From NCBI GenBank assembly GCA_009840005.1, contig VXOR01000029.1:1-64000 (forward strand): a stretch of DNA of 64,000 bases, read 5' to 3'. Below the pieces are notes generated by a model. It did no database searches. It was not told where the DNA came from and saw only the letters and a list, made by a program, of their open reading frames with translations. A program made the translations under genes and the position numbers. This document shows, piece by piece, positions 8,281-17,707 of the stretch. The stretch's first letter is position 1, and every line of letters begins with the position of its first letter. This DNA comes from Gemmatimonadota bacterium. Its GTDB lineage: Bacteria > Latescibacterota > UBA2968 > UBA8231.

Positions 8281-9285
8281 AACCGCCCTCCCGCAGAATT
8301 CAAACGCGTACCCGTCGCCCTGCTGCGCTCCTTTACCGCCGACTGCCTCAAGGCCGCTGGGATGCGCGCCGACCACGCCGACCAGCTAGCCGAGCTGTTG
8401 TCCAACTCCGACCAGCGCGGCGTGCGCTCGCACGGCACTCGCGCCATGGTTGGCTATTGCGGCGGCCTCCGCGACGGCACCGTCAATCCCAACCCCGATT
8501 TGCGCGTGCTCCAAGATACCGAGACCACGGTCCTCATCGACGGCGACGGCGGCTTGGGCTATGCGCCGATGATGCTGGCCACCGAAAAGGCCATTGAGAA
8601 GGCCAAGCAATACAAGGTCGCCCTCGGCGCGGCCTGCCACCTCGGGCACTACGGCTCGGCCGGGCACTACGTGCGCCGCGCCATGCAGGAGGGTTGCTGC
8701 GCCTTTTCGGTTCAGGGGAGCCATCCCAATTACTTCGGCGAAGGGGGCGGCAACAAAGGCCAGCAGTCCGCCTACTGGGGCAACCCGCCGCTGTCCTTCG
8801 GCTTTCCGTCGGAAGAAGAGCCGCCGCTGGTCCTCGACGCGGCGACCTGCATCTTGGCCGACTATCATCGCGGCCCGGAATACGACGCTTTACAGGAGTT
8901 GATTCCGCCGGCTTTCTTCAAGTCGATGGGCTACACCGGCTCGGCACTGACGCTGGGCGGAGCTTTCGTTGGTCAGAACAGCGACCGCGCCCGAGCCATT
9001 GCTCAGCAGTGGCCCAGCGCGGGCAGTGGCGGCCTGATCATCGTCATGGACATTGGCGCGTTTGCCCCGCCCGACGCCTTCCGCGCTGGCGTTGACAATC
9101 TCGTGCGCGGCGTCCGCGAGACCATGGAACCCGTGCGCGGGTACGACGAGGCGACCGTGCCGGGCACTATTGAGCACCGCAAGAGCGAGGAATACGCCCG
9201 CGAAGGGGTGCCGATAGACTTGGACGATTTGGAAAGGCTAGCGGCGTGCGGACGCGAGTTGGGGATTGAGGCGGAGTGGGATTAA
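8278..9285 (+). CDS. Malate/L-lactate dehydrogenase family oxidoreductase (Ldh_2)
   Basis: 335 residues, usual length. Members are NAD(P)-dependent oxidoreductases of 2-hydroxy acids with an unusual non-Rossmann fold; known members act on malate, ureidoglycolate, 2,3-diketogulonate or sulfolactate. Family landmarks are the RGVRSHGT block near residue 40, GHYGSAGHYVRRA near 120 with the likely catalytic His, and the lack of a GxGxxG motif. ATG at 8278 lies in the 8259-8280 repeat. A sulfolactate or sugar-acid substrate would fit the sulfatase and dehydratase genes elsewhere in the window, but this is a guess. Confidence 0.85.
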   Translation: MNRPPAEFKRVPVALLRSFTADCLKAAGMRADHADQLAELLSNSDQRGVRSHGTRAMVGYCGGLRDGTVNPNPDLRVLQDTETTVLIDGDGGLGYAPMMLATEKAIEKAKQYKVALGAACHLGHYGSAGHYVRRAMQEGCCAFSVQGSHPNYFGEGGGNKGQQSAYWGNPPLSFGFPSEEEPPLVLDAATCILADYHRGPEYDALQELIPPAFFKSMGYTGSALTLGGAFVGQNSDRARAIAQQWPSAGSGGLIIVMDIGAFAPPDAFRAGVDNLVRGVRETMEPVRGYDEATVPGTIEHRKSEEYAREGVPIDLDDLERLAACGRELGIEAEWD

Positions 9286-9308
9286 ATAGGGGCTAGGTGA
9301 CGCCAGAG

Positions 9309-9434
9309 ATGGAAACGAGGACAGATATTTCGGCTGACATCGACGATCTAAAGAAAATTCTGAGCGACCTTCGTGACACAGGTGATGATGGGTTTGAGGC
9401 GTACTTAGCAAATGAAATAACCCAATCGAGCTGA
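9309..9434 (+). CDS. Possible small acidic protein
   Basis: A 41-codon frame (or 45 from GTG at 9297) between the Ldh gene and cobQ. The product is acidic (many Asp, Glu) and has no recognised motif. No strong ribosome site, but the position just after the Ldh gene on the same strand allows read-through expression. It may equally be chance. Confidence 0.3.
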   Translation: METRTDISADIDDLKKILSDLRDTGDDGFEAYLANEITQSS

Positions 9435-9436
9435 CT

Positions 9437-10915
9437 CTAGCGCTGCTGTGGTTTGCTCATCTGAATGATGGCGTCGAGGTCCAAGTGCGATTCTAGATGA
9501 TCGGCGAGCGCGTCGAGAGTGGAATCGATCTGCCACTCATAGGCGAGCCCAGACGCGGCCCTGCCGCCCAGACGCTTTAGGAAGGCGGCCCTGAACGAAT
9601 CGCTTGAGAACAGCCCGTGCAGATAGCAACCCATGACCTTGCCATCGGAAGAGACGGCACCGTCGGCCCGTCCGTTCAGGTCCAGCATGGGCGAGGAGAG
9701 CGCAGGGCCGGTCGTCTCACCCATGTGCATCTCGTATCCCCGTACCGGTTGCCCTGTCAGGCGCTCAGTGCCGCTCACTTCCGCAAGCTGCTTGGCACCG
9801 ATCAACTCGGTATCCAGATTGAGTAAGCCAAGAGCCGGTTCCTCGCCCGGCTTGCCTTCGATTCCGTCCGGATCCCGAATCATTCGACCGAGCATCTGAT
9901 AGCCACCACATAGCCCAAGCAGCCAGCCGCCACGGCGCAGGTGTGCGCGGAGGTCCACATCCCACCCCTGCGACCGCAGGAAGCGCATATCGCCGATCGT
10001 CGCCTTCGAGCCCGGTAAAACCACGAGATCCGCGTCCCCGGGCAGCGCACGCCCCGGCTCCACGAATTGCACCTCGACGCCGTGCTCAGCCACCAATGGA
10101 TCTAGATCGTCGAAGTTGGCGATCCTCGCCAGCACCGGAACCACAATTTTGATCTCGGCGCTAGGTCGAGCTTCGGTGTTGCGGCCCACCGACACCGAGT
10201 CTTCCGCCGGCAGTTGTTTCGCCGGCTCGAACCAAGGGATGATGCCGAGACACGGCAATCCGGTCTTGCCGCCGATAACCTCAATTCCCGAGTCGAACAA
10301 CCGGACATCGCCGCGAAATCGATTGATTATGTAGCCGACGACCCGAGCTTGTTCAGAGTTGGATAGCAAGGCCATGGTGCCGACGAGGCTGGCGATGACG
10401 CCGCCCCTGTCGATGTCGCCCACCAGCGCGACCGCCACATCGGCGGCTTCAGCGAAGCCCATGTTGGCGATGTCCCCGGCGCGCAAATTCACTTCCGCCG
10501 CGCTCCCCGCGCCTTCCACCAAGATCAAATCGGCGTCCCGCCCCAGCCGCTCGTACGATTTCAGGACCCGCGGAAGCAACTCAGCTTTGAGGTGGTAGTA
10601 CTCCACGGCGCGGATATTGTCCCAGATCGCACCCTGTACCACGACCTGCGAGCCAGCGTCGGTCTGCGGCTTGAGCAGGACCGGATTCATGTCCCGCGAA
10701 GCCGGCACGCCGCAGGCGCGGGCCTGCAATGCTTGCGCACGTCCGATCTCCCCGCCGTCCACGGTCACCGCCGCGTTGTTCGACATGTTCTGCGGTTTGA
10801 AGGGACGCACGCGCATGCCGCGGCGGGTATATGCACGACACAACCCAGCCACCAGCAAAGACTTGCCGACGTCTGAGCCGGTGCCCTGCAGCATGAAACT
10901 AGAGGGGCGGCCCAT
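9437..10915 (-). CDS. cobQ: Cobyric acid synthase
   Basis: 492 residues, standard for CobQ/CbiP, which amidates four side chains of adenosylcobyrinic a,c-diamide. The N-terminal dethiobiotin-synthetase-like ATPase domain has [11 protein letters not shown], followed by the KPQNMSNNA block; the C-terminal glutaminase domain has the nucleophile Cys in [10 protein letters not shown] and a C-terminal His in CYLHGLF. No other cobalamin gene is present, so it is an isolated step, possibly for salvage. The gene begins 2 bases after the end of the AAA/DUF4143 gene and could be co-transcribed with it. Confidence 0.96.
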   Translation of the reverse strand: MGRPSSFMLQGTGSDVGKSLLVAGLCRAYTRRGMRVRPFKPQNMSNNAAVTVDGGEIGRAQALQARACGVPASRDMNPVLLKPQTDAGSQVVVQGAIWDNIRAVEYYHLKAELLPRVLKSYERLGRDADLILVEGAGSAAEVNLRAGDIANMGFAEAADVAVALVGDIDRGGVIASLVGTMALLSNSEQARVVGYIINRFRGDVRLFDSGIEVIGGKTGLPCLGIIPWFEPAKQLPAEDSVSVGRNTEARPSAEIKIVVPVLARIANFDDLDPLVAEHGVEVQFVEPGRALPGDADLVVLPGSKATIGDMRFLRSQGWDVDLRAHLRRGGWLLGLCGGYQMLGRMIRDPDGIEGKPGEEPALGLLNLDTELIGAKQLAEVSGTERLTGQPVRGYEMHMGETTGPALSSPMLDLNGRADGAVSSDGKVMGCYLHGLFSSDSFRAAFLKRLGGRAASGLAYEWQIDSTLDALADHLESHLDLDAIIQMSKPQQR

Positions 10916-10917
10916 GT

Positions 10918-12177
10918 CTATCCTGCTCCCGACAGCAAATGCGGAATCGCCATGTGGCGCAGCCGCCCGTCCGTGCTGGGGATGCTCGACGTATCGTTTG
11001 AGACAACCAGTCCTAACAGCAGCGGCTTGTCCAGCAAGTCCTCTAAACCGCGCAGGTGGCGAAAATCGGCGGCGCTGACCCTCGCTGTCTGTTTGACTTC
11101 CACTGCGATAAACCCATCCTCGCGCTCAATCAATAAGTCGACTTCGCGCCGATCCGCCGTGCGCAGATGGTATAGTTCAACCGGCAGTTGGGAGTTGCGG
11201 CACTGTTTGTAGATTTCCGCTACCACCGCGCTTTCCAGTTCTGCGCCGTCGACCTCCCCGCGTTTCCGCAAAATACTCCGCCGGATTCCTGGATCGACAA
11301 AGTGCAGCTTGCTTTGTTTGCTCAGGCGTTTTTCCGCATTGCGATACCAAGCTGGCAACAGAATAATCTGATAGCTCAGTTCCAAGTAGCGCATAAACTG
11401 CCGCGCTGTCGCTGGAGACACATCGCTCAGCCGCGCCAAGTCCGAGAAATTGATCACCTGCCCCGAACGCAAAGCCGCCGCTTGCTGGGCGCGAACAAAA
11501 GGCTCCAGCCGCCGCAGTTGCGCCAAATCGCCCAAGTCGCGCTGGAGGTACATCGCTTGATAGTCCTGCAACCACGCGAAGCGGTCCTCGTCGTCCCACT
11601 CCCTAAGCCGTGGCATCCCGCCCCAGTGGAGGAAGCACTCCCAGCGCATCTTGGCCTGCGCGTAGGCTGCGGTGATGTGGTAGGTTGCCGAGCATAGTTG
11701 GTCGAGGGCGCGGAGCGGATCGTCGGCAGCGAGTACCTCGACCAACCGGCTCGCGTCGGTCGTCGCCAGTAATTCCGGTAGTGTAAACGGGAAAAGCGCC
11801 CGCAGTGCAGCGCGTCCAGCGAGCGATTCGCGCACTTTTTCAATCAGCAGAATCTGGCTCGACCCTAGCAGGATATAACGCACCTCCGCATTGCGGTCAT
11901 AACACGCTTTTAGGGTCTCGATGACTGTCGGCAGCTTCTGCGCCTCATCGACGATGGCGCGTGGGTAACGGGCAATCCATTCTTCCGGCCCTAGCTGCTC
12001 GTAGGCCGTCCGTTCCACAGGTGAATCCAGATTAATCACTGGATAGTCGGGAAACGCCATGCTGGCAAGGGTGGATTTCCCCACTTGGCGTGCTCCCGTA
12101 AGCACGAGGAGGCGTCCGCGCTCACGTCGGTGAACATCCTGTATGTCTTGTTGGATTTGGCGTATAATTTGAAGCAT
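10918..12177 (-). CDS. AAA ATPase with DUF4143 domain (copy 1)
   Basis: About 419 residues. Walker A is GARQVGKST and Walker B AIVDEAQK; a sensor-like LLGSSQ follows, then a winged-helix-like middle ([16 protein letters not shown]) and a C-terminal DUF4143 region with a PD-(D/E)XK-like pattern REVDLLI...VEVK. The family is very common in bacteria and archaea, often scattered in variable regions, and its role is not settled. The start is taken as ATG at 12177; a TTG at 12213 would add 12 residues. The ATG lies inside a palindrome (12162-12192) that resembles two palindromes ahead of copy 2 (16392-17546). Sequence similarity to copy 2 is limited to the shared architecture. Confidence 0.85.
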   Translation of the reverse strand: MLQIIRQIQQDIQDVHRRERGRLLVLTGARQVGKSTLASMAFPDYPVINLDSPVERTAYEQLGPEEWIARYPRAIVDEAQKLPTVIETLKACYDRNAEVRYILLGSSQILLIEKVRESLAGRAALRALFPFTLPELLATTDASRLVEVLAADDPLRALDQLCSATYHITAAYAQAKMRWECFLHWGGMPRLREWDDEDRFAWLQDYQAMYLQRDLGDLAQLRRLEPFVRAQQAAALRSGQVINFSDLARLSDVSPATARQFMRYLELSYQIILLPAWYRNAEKRLSKQSKLHFVDPGIRRSILRKRGEVDGAELESAVVAEIYKQCRNSQLPVELYHLRTADRREVDLLIEREDGFIAVEVKQTARVSAADFRHLRGLEDLLDKPLLLGLVVSNDTSSIPSTDGRLRHMAIPHLLSGAG

Positions 12178-12192
12178 TAATTCAAAATTTAC
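12162..12192. promoter_or_regulatory. Palindrome over the start codon of DUF4143 copy 1
   Basis: Arms GTATAATTTGAA (12162-12173) and TTCAAAATTTAC (12181-12192) pair at 10 of 12 positions around a 7-base spacer. The start codon of the ATPase falls in the spacer. Consensus GTAATTTTGAA-N5-8-TTCAAAATTAC is shared with 17563-17592 and 17595-17623. A repressor site is the simplest reading. Confidence 0.6.
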
Positions 12193-12237
12193 GCCATTTT
12201 TAGGAAAAAACAACGATGAGCTGACCTCATCGCCCGC

Positions 12238-13302
12238 CTACTCAATACGCACTTCCCGCTCCTGTTCTGCCGATTCGTACAGCCCGTCCATCATTTTCTG
12301 CACCATCAGCCCGTGCTCTCCGGGCGACATGGTTTCCGCGCCGTAGAGCACGTGATCGACGAAGTTGCGCATCTTCTGGCCGAAGCCGTCGGCTGCTAGG
12401 CCGGTGGGCAGCCAGTCGGGCCGGGTGTTGACCATGTAAGAGTTGGCGTCATGGAAAAAACCCGGCGGATCCCAGGTAGCACCGCCCTTCTCGCCCATCA
12501 GCGTGAAGTTTCCCTCACCCTTCTCGATATGGGCGGCGAAGCTGGTCTCAATGCTGAGCATCGCGCCGTTGGCAAAGCGGATATGCCCCACTGCTAAGTC
12601 CTCGACCGTATAGGTTTTGTAGTCCCAGTTGGGCCAGATCGAGGCCACATTTGACGGCTTGTCGCCGATGTAGGTATAGGTGCTGCCACTGGCCGCCACC
12701 GGTTTGGGCGCGCCCATTGCATAGTGCGCGGTCTCCAGCATGTGGACGCCGATGTCGATCAGCGGGCCGCCGCCTTGTAGGTCCTTGCGGCCGAAGACGC
12801 CCCAGTTGGGGATGCCGCGTCGTCGCAGGGACTGCACTCGGGCGTACAGGACGGCTCCCAGTTCGCCGTCGTCAACGAGCTTCTTAATGAACTGCGTCTT
12901 TGGATCATAGCGGTTCTGGAAGCCAATGATCAGCTTTTTGTTGTTTTTCTCCGCGGCGTCGAGCATCTGCTGCCCCTCGCGCGCATTCATGGCCAAAGGT
13001 TTTTCGACGAGGACGTGGGCACCCGCGTCGAGCGCGGCGATGGAGCAGGGAGCGTGCAGGCCGTTGGGCGTACAGACGCTCACCGCGTCGGGTGCGACCT
13101 GCCGGAGCATCTCCTCGTAGTCGGCGTAGGCTGCGGGGATTTCGTATTCCTCGCAGGATTTTTGCGCTCGTTCGAGGACCACATCCGCCGCGGCCACCAT
13201 CTCCACGTCGTCCATGTCTTGGTAATAGCGCATGTGCGCCCCAGCGATGCCGCCAGCGCCGATCAGGGCGACGCGCAGTTTGTCTTGCTTGTTCTTGGTC
13301 AT
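12238..13302 (-). CDS. Gfo/Idh/MocA family oxidoreductase
   Basis: 354 residues. N-terminal Rossmann domain with GAGGIAGAH, then the EKPLA motif (VLVEKPLAMN) near residue 95 that holds the catalytic lysine, and a C-terminal substrate domain with GPLIDIGVHMLE. Such enzymes oxidise or epimerise sugars and cyclitols with NAD(P). ATG at 13302 has GGAGAG in front; the frame could extend 12 codons upstream but without support. It lies downstream of a DUF6807 gene on the same strand, separated by a terminator, and the two families often occur together in sugar-catabolic loci. Confidence 0.9.
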   Translation of the reverse strand: MTKNKQDKLRVALIGAGGIAGAHMRYYQDMDDVEMVAAADVVLERAQKSCEEYEIPAAYADYEEMLRQVAPDAVSVCTPNGLHAPCSIAALDAGAHVLVEKPLAMNAREGQQMLDAAEKNNKKLIIGFQNRYDPKTQFIKKLVDDGELGAVLYARVQSLRRRGIPNWGVFGRKDLQGGGPLIDIGVHMLETAHYAMGAPKPVAASGSTYTYIGDKPSNVASIWPNWDYKTYTVEDLAVGHIRFANGAMLSIETSFAAHIEKGEGNFTLMGEKGGATWDPPGFFHDANSYMVNTRPDWLPTGLAADGFGQKMRNFVDHVLYGAETMSPGEHGLMVQKMMDGLYESAEQEREVRIE

Positions 13303-13336
13303 TGCTCTCCGTCTGTTTGAGATTGTGGCGAGGCAC

Positions 13337-13364
13337 AAAAAAACCGGCCCGCAGACCGGTTTTT
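13337..13364 (-). terminator. Intrinsic terminator after the DUF6807 gene
   Basis: A-rich and T-rich flanks surround CCGG...CCGG: stem 13339-13347 with 13356-13364. On the minus strand the hairpin ends in seven T. It sits between the stop at 13383 and the next start at 13302. Because of the symmetric A and T runs it may also stop transcription from the other side. Confidence 0.75.
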
Positions 13365-13382
13365 CCTCCTACGGATACGATG

Positions 13383-14285
13383 CTATCCTGCCTGGAACTG
13401 ATCAATTAGCTGGCGCACGTCTGGGTGCCCGTCCACGCTGCGGCCGGGGTGGATGATTAGCCGGTAGCGGAAGACGGCTTGGTCGCCGCCGGGGATGGTC
13501 AAGCTCTCGTCGATGTTCTCGTCGCCTTTAAAATCGTGCACCCCAAAGGCGTTGGCGGTAAACAGCCCGTAGCCGCGCACGTGCCAGTAGGTCGGATGGC
13601 GGGGATTGTCGCGGTGATCGACGACGGTGTGCCCCCACTCCTCGCCATCGGCTAGCGGCCCGGAATAATCCACCCAAGCCGCTTGCTGGCCCCAAGTAAC
13701 CTCCTCGCCTTGGCCGTTTTCAAAGACTTGACCGGCGGAATTTTCAATCCGCCCCGCTTCCTTGGCATCCATGGAGGTCGGCACCCGGATCGAAAACAGC
13801 CCGCCTTCTTTGGTGTCGCCGAAGGTCACGTCGCCGTAGCGGGCGCGGAATTCGCTGCGCTGGTCCAAGATGCGCAATGCACCTTCGGCGCGGATGGCGA
13901 TGGTGCGCCGCTCCTCCAGCAGCTTCTCCCCCTCCGGCCCGAACCAATCGACGATCCCGTCGATCTGCGCTGCGCCGTCGGCTGAGCCTACGACCGGCTC
14001 ACCCCGTTGCAGCATGGCTCCGTGGCCGGTGCCCTCGTCCCAGAGGTTGTGGCCGTTGACGAGGCCGTGGGCCGTGTACATGCCGCGATGGTGATAGTGG
14101 TCCTGATTCTCGCCTTCGACGCCTTCCATCGGATAGGCGCGGGTGAGGCCAGCGCCGCTGGGCGTCAGCACTGGATAGAAGTACGGGCGGCACACGTAGT
14201 GGCCGTAGCGGTATTCGGTAAAAAGCTGGCCGTCGATGGTGACGACGGCCTTGCAGTCTGCGGGAATTAGCTCGATATCGATCAT
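13383..14285 (-). CDS. DUF6807 (PmoA-type) family protein
   Basis: 300 residues. Diagnostic stretches are PYFYPVLTPSG near residue 45, HYHHRGMYTAHG near 75 and the C-terminal YWHVRGYGLFTANAFG block. Members are predicted to be beta-sandwich proteins linked to carbohydrate utilisation in Planctomycetes and related groups; the biochemical role is not established. ATG at 14285 has AAAGGA in front; the frame upstream is not supported. It follows the sulfatase maturase by 13 bases, so the two are probably one transcript. Confidence 0.85.
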   Translation of the reverse strand: MIDIELIPADCKAVVTIDGQLFTEYRYGHYVCRPYFYPVLTPSGAGLTRAYPMEGVEGENQDHYHHRGMYTAHGLVNGHNLWDEGTGHGAMLQRGEPVVGSADGAAQIDGIVDWFGPEGEKLLEERRTIAIRAEGALRILDQRSEFRARYGDVTFGDTKEGGLFSIRVPTSMDAKEAGRIENSAGQVFENGQGEEVTWGQQAAWVDYSGPLADGEEWGHTVVDHRDNPRHPTYWHVRGYGLFTANAFGVHDFKGDENIDESLTIPGGDQAVFRYRLIIHPGRSVDGHPDVRQLIDQFQAG

Positions 14286-14298
14286 TGTTTCCTTTCGG

Positions 14299-15639
14299 TT
14301 AGGCGGCTCGGCCACAGCAGCGCTTGTACTTCTTGCCGCTGCCGCAGGAGCACGGGTCGTTGCGGCCCGGGGCCTTTTGGTGCAGGGCGGCCTTGACCGC
14401 GTCTCGTTTGCGGCTCCATTCCATCACGCCGACAGCCGGTCGGCCGTGCCGCAACTCGTTGGCCATAAAGCGCATGTAGGGATCGACGTGCCCGAAGTAC
14501 ATTTTGTACCCCTTGCACAAATAGTTGAGGCCGTCTTCGCCGTGCGGGGTTTTGGTAAAGCGGTGCTTGGGGCAGCCGCCGTTGCAGGCGAAGCGGTAGT
14601 CGCATTCAATGCAGTACTGGGGCAGGGTGTCCTTTTTGTCCTGCCCGAACTTGGTCTGCTGCGGGCTGGCGACCATGTCGCGGATGCTCTCCTCGTGGAC
14701 GTTGCCCAGTCGATAGTCTGAATAGACGAAGTGGTCGCAGGAGTACAGGTCGCCGTTGTGCTCGATGATCAGCGCCTTGCCGCAGGTCTCGGCAAAGATG
14801 CACAGGCTCGCATCTTGGCCCAGCCACGAGCCGAGCGTCACGTCAAAGAGCTGCACAAAGACTTGGCCGACGTCGTTGCGCACCCATTCGTCAAAGATCG
14901 CGCAGAGGAACTTGCCGTACTGCCCCGACCCGACTGACCATTTGGAGACCGGCGCTCGGCCCTCGTATTCGGGATCGACTAACTCCAGCCCGTCCTCGTC
15001 CGGCTCGTGCGCGATGCGCTCGATGATGGGAATAAACTGCATAAACCCCGAGCCTTCTTCGCGCAGGAAGCGGTAGATTTCGAGCGGCTGATCGGCGTTG
15101 TGGTTTTGCAGCACGGTCAGGGTATTGAATTCCACCCCGTGCTTTTTGAGCATTTGCAGACCGGCGTACACTCGGTCGTAGGTCGGCTTCTGGCCCTTGT
15201 CAACTCGGTAGTGGTCGTGGTAGGTGCGCGGCCCGTCGATCGACAGTCCGATTAGGAATTTGTTTTCCGCGAGGAACTCGCCCCACTCGTCGTCGAGGAG
15301 GATGCCGTTGGTCTGGAAGGCGTTGGTGACCAGCTTGCCGTTGGCGTATTGCTGCTGTAGCTCGACGGCGCGGCGGAAGAAGTCCACGCCCATCAAGGTC
15401 GGCTCGCCGCCCTGCCAGGCAAAGTCCACCTGCGGCACGTCTTGGGCCTCGATGTACTGCTTGACGTATAGTTCAAGCGTCTCGTCGGACATGCGCCAAT
15501 TTTTGCGCGCGTCTGGGTAGAGCTTCTCCTTTTCGAGATAGAAGCAGTACTTGCAGTCAATGTTGCAGACCGAGCCCGAGGGCTTGGCCATTATGTGGGA
15601 AGACGCCGGAGCAGGGTTGAGTGTGGTCGCAGTTTCCAT
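14299..15639 (-). CDS. Anaerobic sulfatase-maturating enzyme (radical SAM) with SEC-C tail
   Basis: 446 residues. The radical-SAM cluster motif CNIDCKYC (Cys25, Cys29, Cys32) and the following WQGGEPTL identify the anSME group; the SPASM-type cysteine-rich region lies at about 280-380 (CGKALI..., CIECDYRFACNGGCPKHR). The enzyme converts an active-site Cys or Ser of sulfatases to formylglycine without oxygen. The likely client in this window is the CxPxR sulfatase at 51120. Unusual is a C-terminal SEC-C zinc motif (NDPCSCGSGKKYKRCC), best known from SecA, which could bind zinc or help target nascent exported sulfatases; the second idea is inference. Confidence 0.93.
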   Translation of the reverse strand: METATTLNPAPASSHIMAKPSGSVCNIDCKYCFYLEKEKLYPDARKNWRMSDETLELYVKQYIEAQDVPQVDFAWQGGEPTLMGVDFFRRAVELQQQYANGKLVTNAFQTNGILLDDEWGEFLAENKFLIGLSIDGPRTYHDHYRVDKGQKPTYDRVYAGLQMLKKHGVEFNTLTVLQNHNADQPLEIYRFLREEGSGFMQFIPIIERIAHEPDEDGLELVDPEYEGRAPVSKWSVGSGQYGKFLCAIFDEWVRNDVGQVFVQLFDVTLGSWLGQDASLCIFAETCGKALIIEHNGDLYSCDHFVYSDYRLGNVHEESIRDMVASPQQTKFGQDKKDTLPQYCIECDYRFACNGGCPKHRFTKTPHGEDGLNYLCKGYKMYFGHVDPYMRFMANELRHGRPAVGVMEWSRKRDAVKAALHQKAPGRNDPCSCGSGKKYKRCCGRAA

Positions 15640-15711
15640 CAGGGGCTATCTTTTAAAAGTGGTGAGTATGATAGCGTTTGCCCTTCCGCAATGCAAATAT
15701 AAGGAAATCAG

Positions 15712-16395
15712 ATGCGTACCATTTTTGTCGGCGACGTCCACGGCTGCGCCGCCGAGTTTGAAGCCTTCCTTGCAAAAGTAGACTACGACTTCGCCCAAGA
15801 TCGCCTGTTGCTGGCCGGCGATGCCTTTGCCCGCGGCCCCGATCCGCTGGCGGTGTGGCAGTTGATTTGCGAGACCGAGGCCGAGATGGTCTTGGGCAAC
15901 CACGACGCCCGCCTCTTGAAGCAGCTAACTGCCTTAAAGAAGGGCCGCAAGCCCAAAGTGAAGTTCCCCGACCAGCGCTATACCCTCGCCCAACTTCAGT
16001 CCGCCCACGGCGAAATCCTCACTTGGCTCCGGCAGTGCCCGCTCTACATCGCGGAAGACGCCTTCCTCCTAGTCCACGCTGGCATCAATCCGAAAAAGGG
16101 CTTACAAGGCACCCGCCGCAAAGAATTCCTGAAGATCCGCACTTGGCCGCCCTCCGACGATCTCGCCAGCCCGCGCTGGCACGATTTTTATAAGCCAGAG
16201 TATCCCTTGCTCGTCTTTGGCCACGACGCGCCCGGCGGCTTGGTGGTTAAAAAGCGCGCTGGCCGTCCCTATCTTCTCGGCCTTGACTCGGGCTGTATCT
16301 ATGGCGGCCAGCTCAGTGGTTATGTGCTTGAAGAAACGCGGCTCGTGCAGGTGGAGAGCCAGCAAGTAGTGGATGTGTGGAAGCGGCTGGCTTAG
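15712..16395 (+). CDS. Calcineurin-like metallophosphoesterase (ApaH/Ser-Thr phosphatase type)
   Basis: 227 residues with the metal-binding signatures in order: GDVHGC near residue 7, GDAFARGPD near 37 and GNHD near 63, then a C-terminal FGHDA and a final glycine-rich SGCIYGG block. This places it among the diadenosine-tetraphosphatase and bacterial protein phosphatase (PPP-like) enzymes. The second motif has GDAFARG where the classical form is GDLVDRG. Substrate cannot be told from sequence. Its last 4 bases overlap the convergent DUF4143 gene. Confidence 0.85.
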   Translation: MRTIFVGDVHGCAAEFEAFLAKVDYDFAQDRLLLAGDAFARGPDPLAVWQLICETEAEMVLGNHDARLLKQLTALKKGRKPKVKFPDQRYTLAQLQSAHGEILTWLRQCPLYIAEDAFLLVHAGINPKKGLQGTRRKEFLKIRTWPPSDDLASPRWHDFYKPEYPLLVFGHDAPGGLVVKKRAGRPYLLGLDSGCIYGGQLSGYVLEETRLVQVESQQVVDVWKRLA

Positions 16396-17546
16396 GCGAG
16401 GTTGCCGTTCCAGAGCATTTGGACGAAGGTGGCTGCGGGCAGGATGTCGATACCGTCGTCCGTGCGCCGAGCGCGGGGTTCGAGGCACGCGACCACTCGT
16501 CGGCCGACGCTCGGATGATCCTCTACTAGGCTACGCAGCCCTTTCAAGTGGTTGCTGACGATGTGACTGCTTGCCTTGGCCTCGACCGCTAGCTGCATGT
16601 CGCCCAAGATAAAATCAACCTCGGTACCGCCGGCTAGACGCCAATAGGTCAGTTCGCCATCGAACGCTTGATAGTCGGCAAACGCGGTCAATTCGTGGAA
16701 CACCCAGTTTTCAAATGCCTTGCCGTATAGCTCTGAGCCGGGCAGCAGTTGGCCCCGGCGGGCGAGTCGGTTTACGACTCCGACATCTGCAAAGTAGAAC
16801 TTCGGCGCGGCAACCACTCTTCGTTTGGGACGCTTGCGGAAGGCGGGCAACCGCCGCCCGAGCAGCGCGTCTTCGAGAATCTCGTAGTAGCCTCTCGCCG
16901 TGTGACTGGAGACGCCGCACTCCCGCGCGATATTGGAGAAGTTGACCATTTCGGTATCGCCTAGCGCAGCTGAATCCAAAAATCCAGCAAATGCGGGCAG
17001 ATTGCGGACTAGCCCTTCGGCCGCGACTTCCTCCTTGAGATAGTCGGCGACATAAGCGTCGAGTAGCCGCACGGGACGGGCGTTGGCGTACATTCGGGGC
17101 AGGTAGCCGTGGTTGAGGAAGCGGGTGAGGTCAAAGTCGGCACCGAGTTCCTGCGCCGTCAGCCCGTGCAGTTGGTAGCGCACGGCCCGTCCGCCGAGCA
17201 GGTTGGCCCCTCCGCGCCGCACCTTGCGGGCACTGGACCCGCAGAGGGCGAAACTCAACCCTCGGTTTTCGATCAGCCAATGCACCTCGTCGAGCAGCGC
17301 AGGCACCTTCTGAATCTCATCAATGACGATCTGGCGATTGGGATCAAACCCTGTCGCCTCGATTTCTTGACGCAGAAACTCTGGGTTGGCGACGTACCGC
17401 CTGAACTCGTCTGCCTTTAGGAGATCAAGCCACAGGCCGTCGGCGTACTGGTGTTTTAGCAGGGTGCTTTTGCCTGCCTGCCGCGGCCCCCAGAGGAAAA
17501 ACGTCTCGGTGCCGGACGCGGGTAGATCCAGATTTCGCCTGTACAT
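16392..17546 (-). CDS. AAA ATPase with DUF4143 domain (copy 2)
   Basis: 384 residues. Walker A GPRQAGKST, Walker B IVIDEIQK, sensor LCGSSARK, winged-helix-like middle (CGVSSHTARGYYEIL) and C-terminal PD-(D/E)XK-like GTEVDFILGDMQLAVEAK. Same architecture as copy 1 at 10918-12177 but a different subfamily. The upstream region holds two copies of the AT-rich palindrome that also overlaps the start of copy 1. It is divergent from the Phd-ParE pair, so these palindromes could act on both. Role unknown; such genes are often in variable regions. Confidence 0.85.
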   Translation of the reverse strand: MYRRNLDLPASGTETFFLWGPRQAGKSTLLKHQYADGLWLDLLKADEFRRYVANPEFLRQEIEATGFDPNRQIVIDEIQKVPALLDEVHWLIENRGLSFALCGSSARKVRRGGANLLGGRAVRYQLHGLTAQELGADFDLTRFLNHGYLPRMYANARPVRLLDAYVADYLKEEVAAEGLVRNLPAFAGFLDSAALGDTEMVNFSNIARECGVSSHTARGYYEILEDALLGRRLPAFRKRPKRRVVAAPKFYFADVGVVNRLARRGQLLPGSELYGKAFENWVFHELTAFADYQAFDGELTYWRLAGGTEVDFILGDMQLAVEAKASSHIVSNHLKGLRSLVEDHPSVGRRVVACLEPRARRTDDGIDILPAATFVQMLWNGNLA

Positions 17547-17562
17547 AGACTTAAAATTAACG

Positions 17563-17623
17563 TGTAAATTTGAAATAGCTATTCAAAATTACATGATAAT
17601 TTGAAGTAGTGGTTCAAAATTAC
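17563..17623. promoter_or_regulatory. Two palindromic operator-like sites between DUF4143 copy 2 and a TA pair
   Basis: Site 1: GTAAATTTGAA (17563-17573) with TTCAAAATTAC (17582-17592). Site 2: GATAATTTGAA (17595-17605) with TTCAAAATTAC (17613-17623). Both match the palindrome over the start of DUF4143 copy 1. The DNA here is markedly AT-rich. Likely a promoter with tandem repressor sites serving the leftward ATPase and perhaps the rightward antitoxin. Confidence 0.6.
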
Positions 17624-17707
17624 AGTAAAGATAGAAACACTCGAGGCGAACTAAACATTGCTCTTGACCTGTTTATGGTCTATATTTGGTCCGAAAAGGA
17701 GGTGCCC

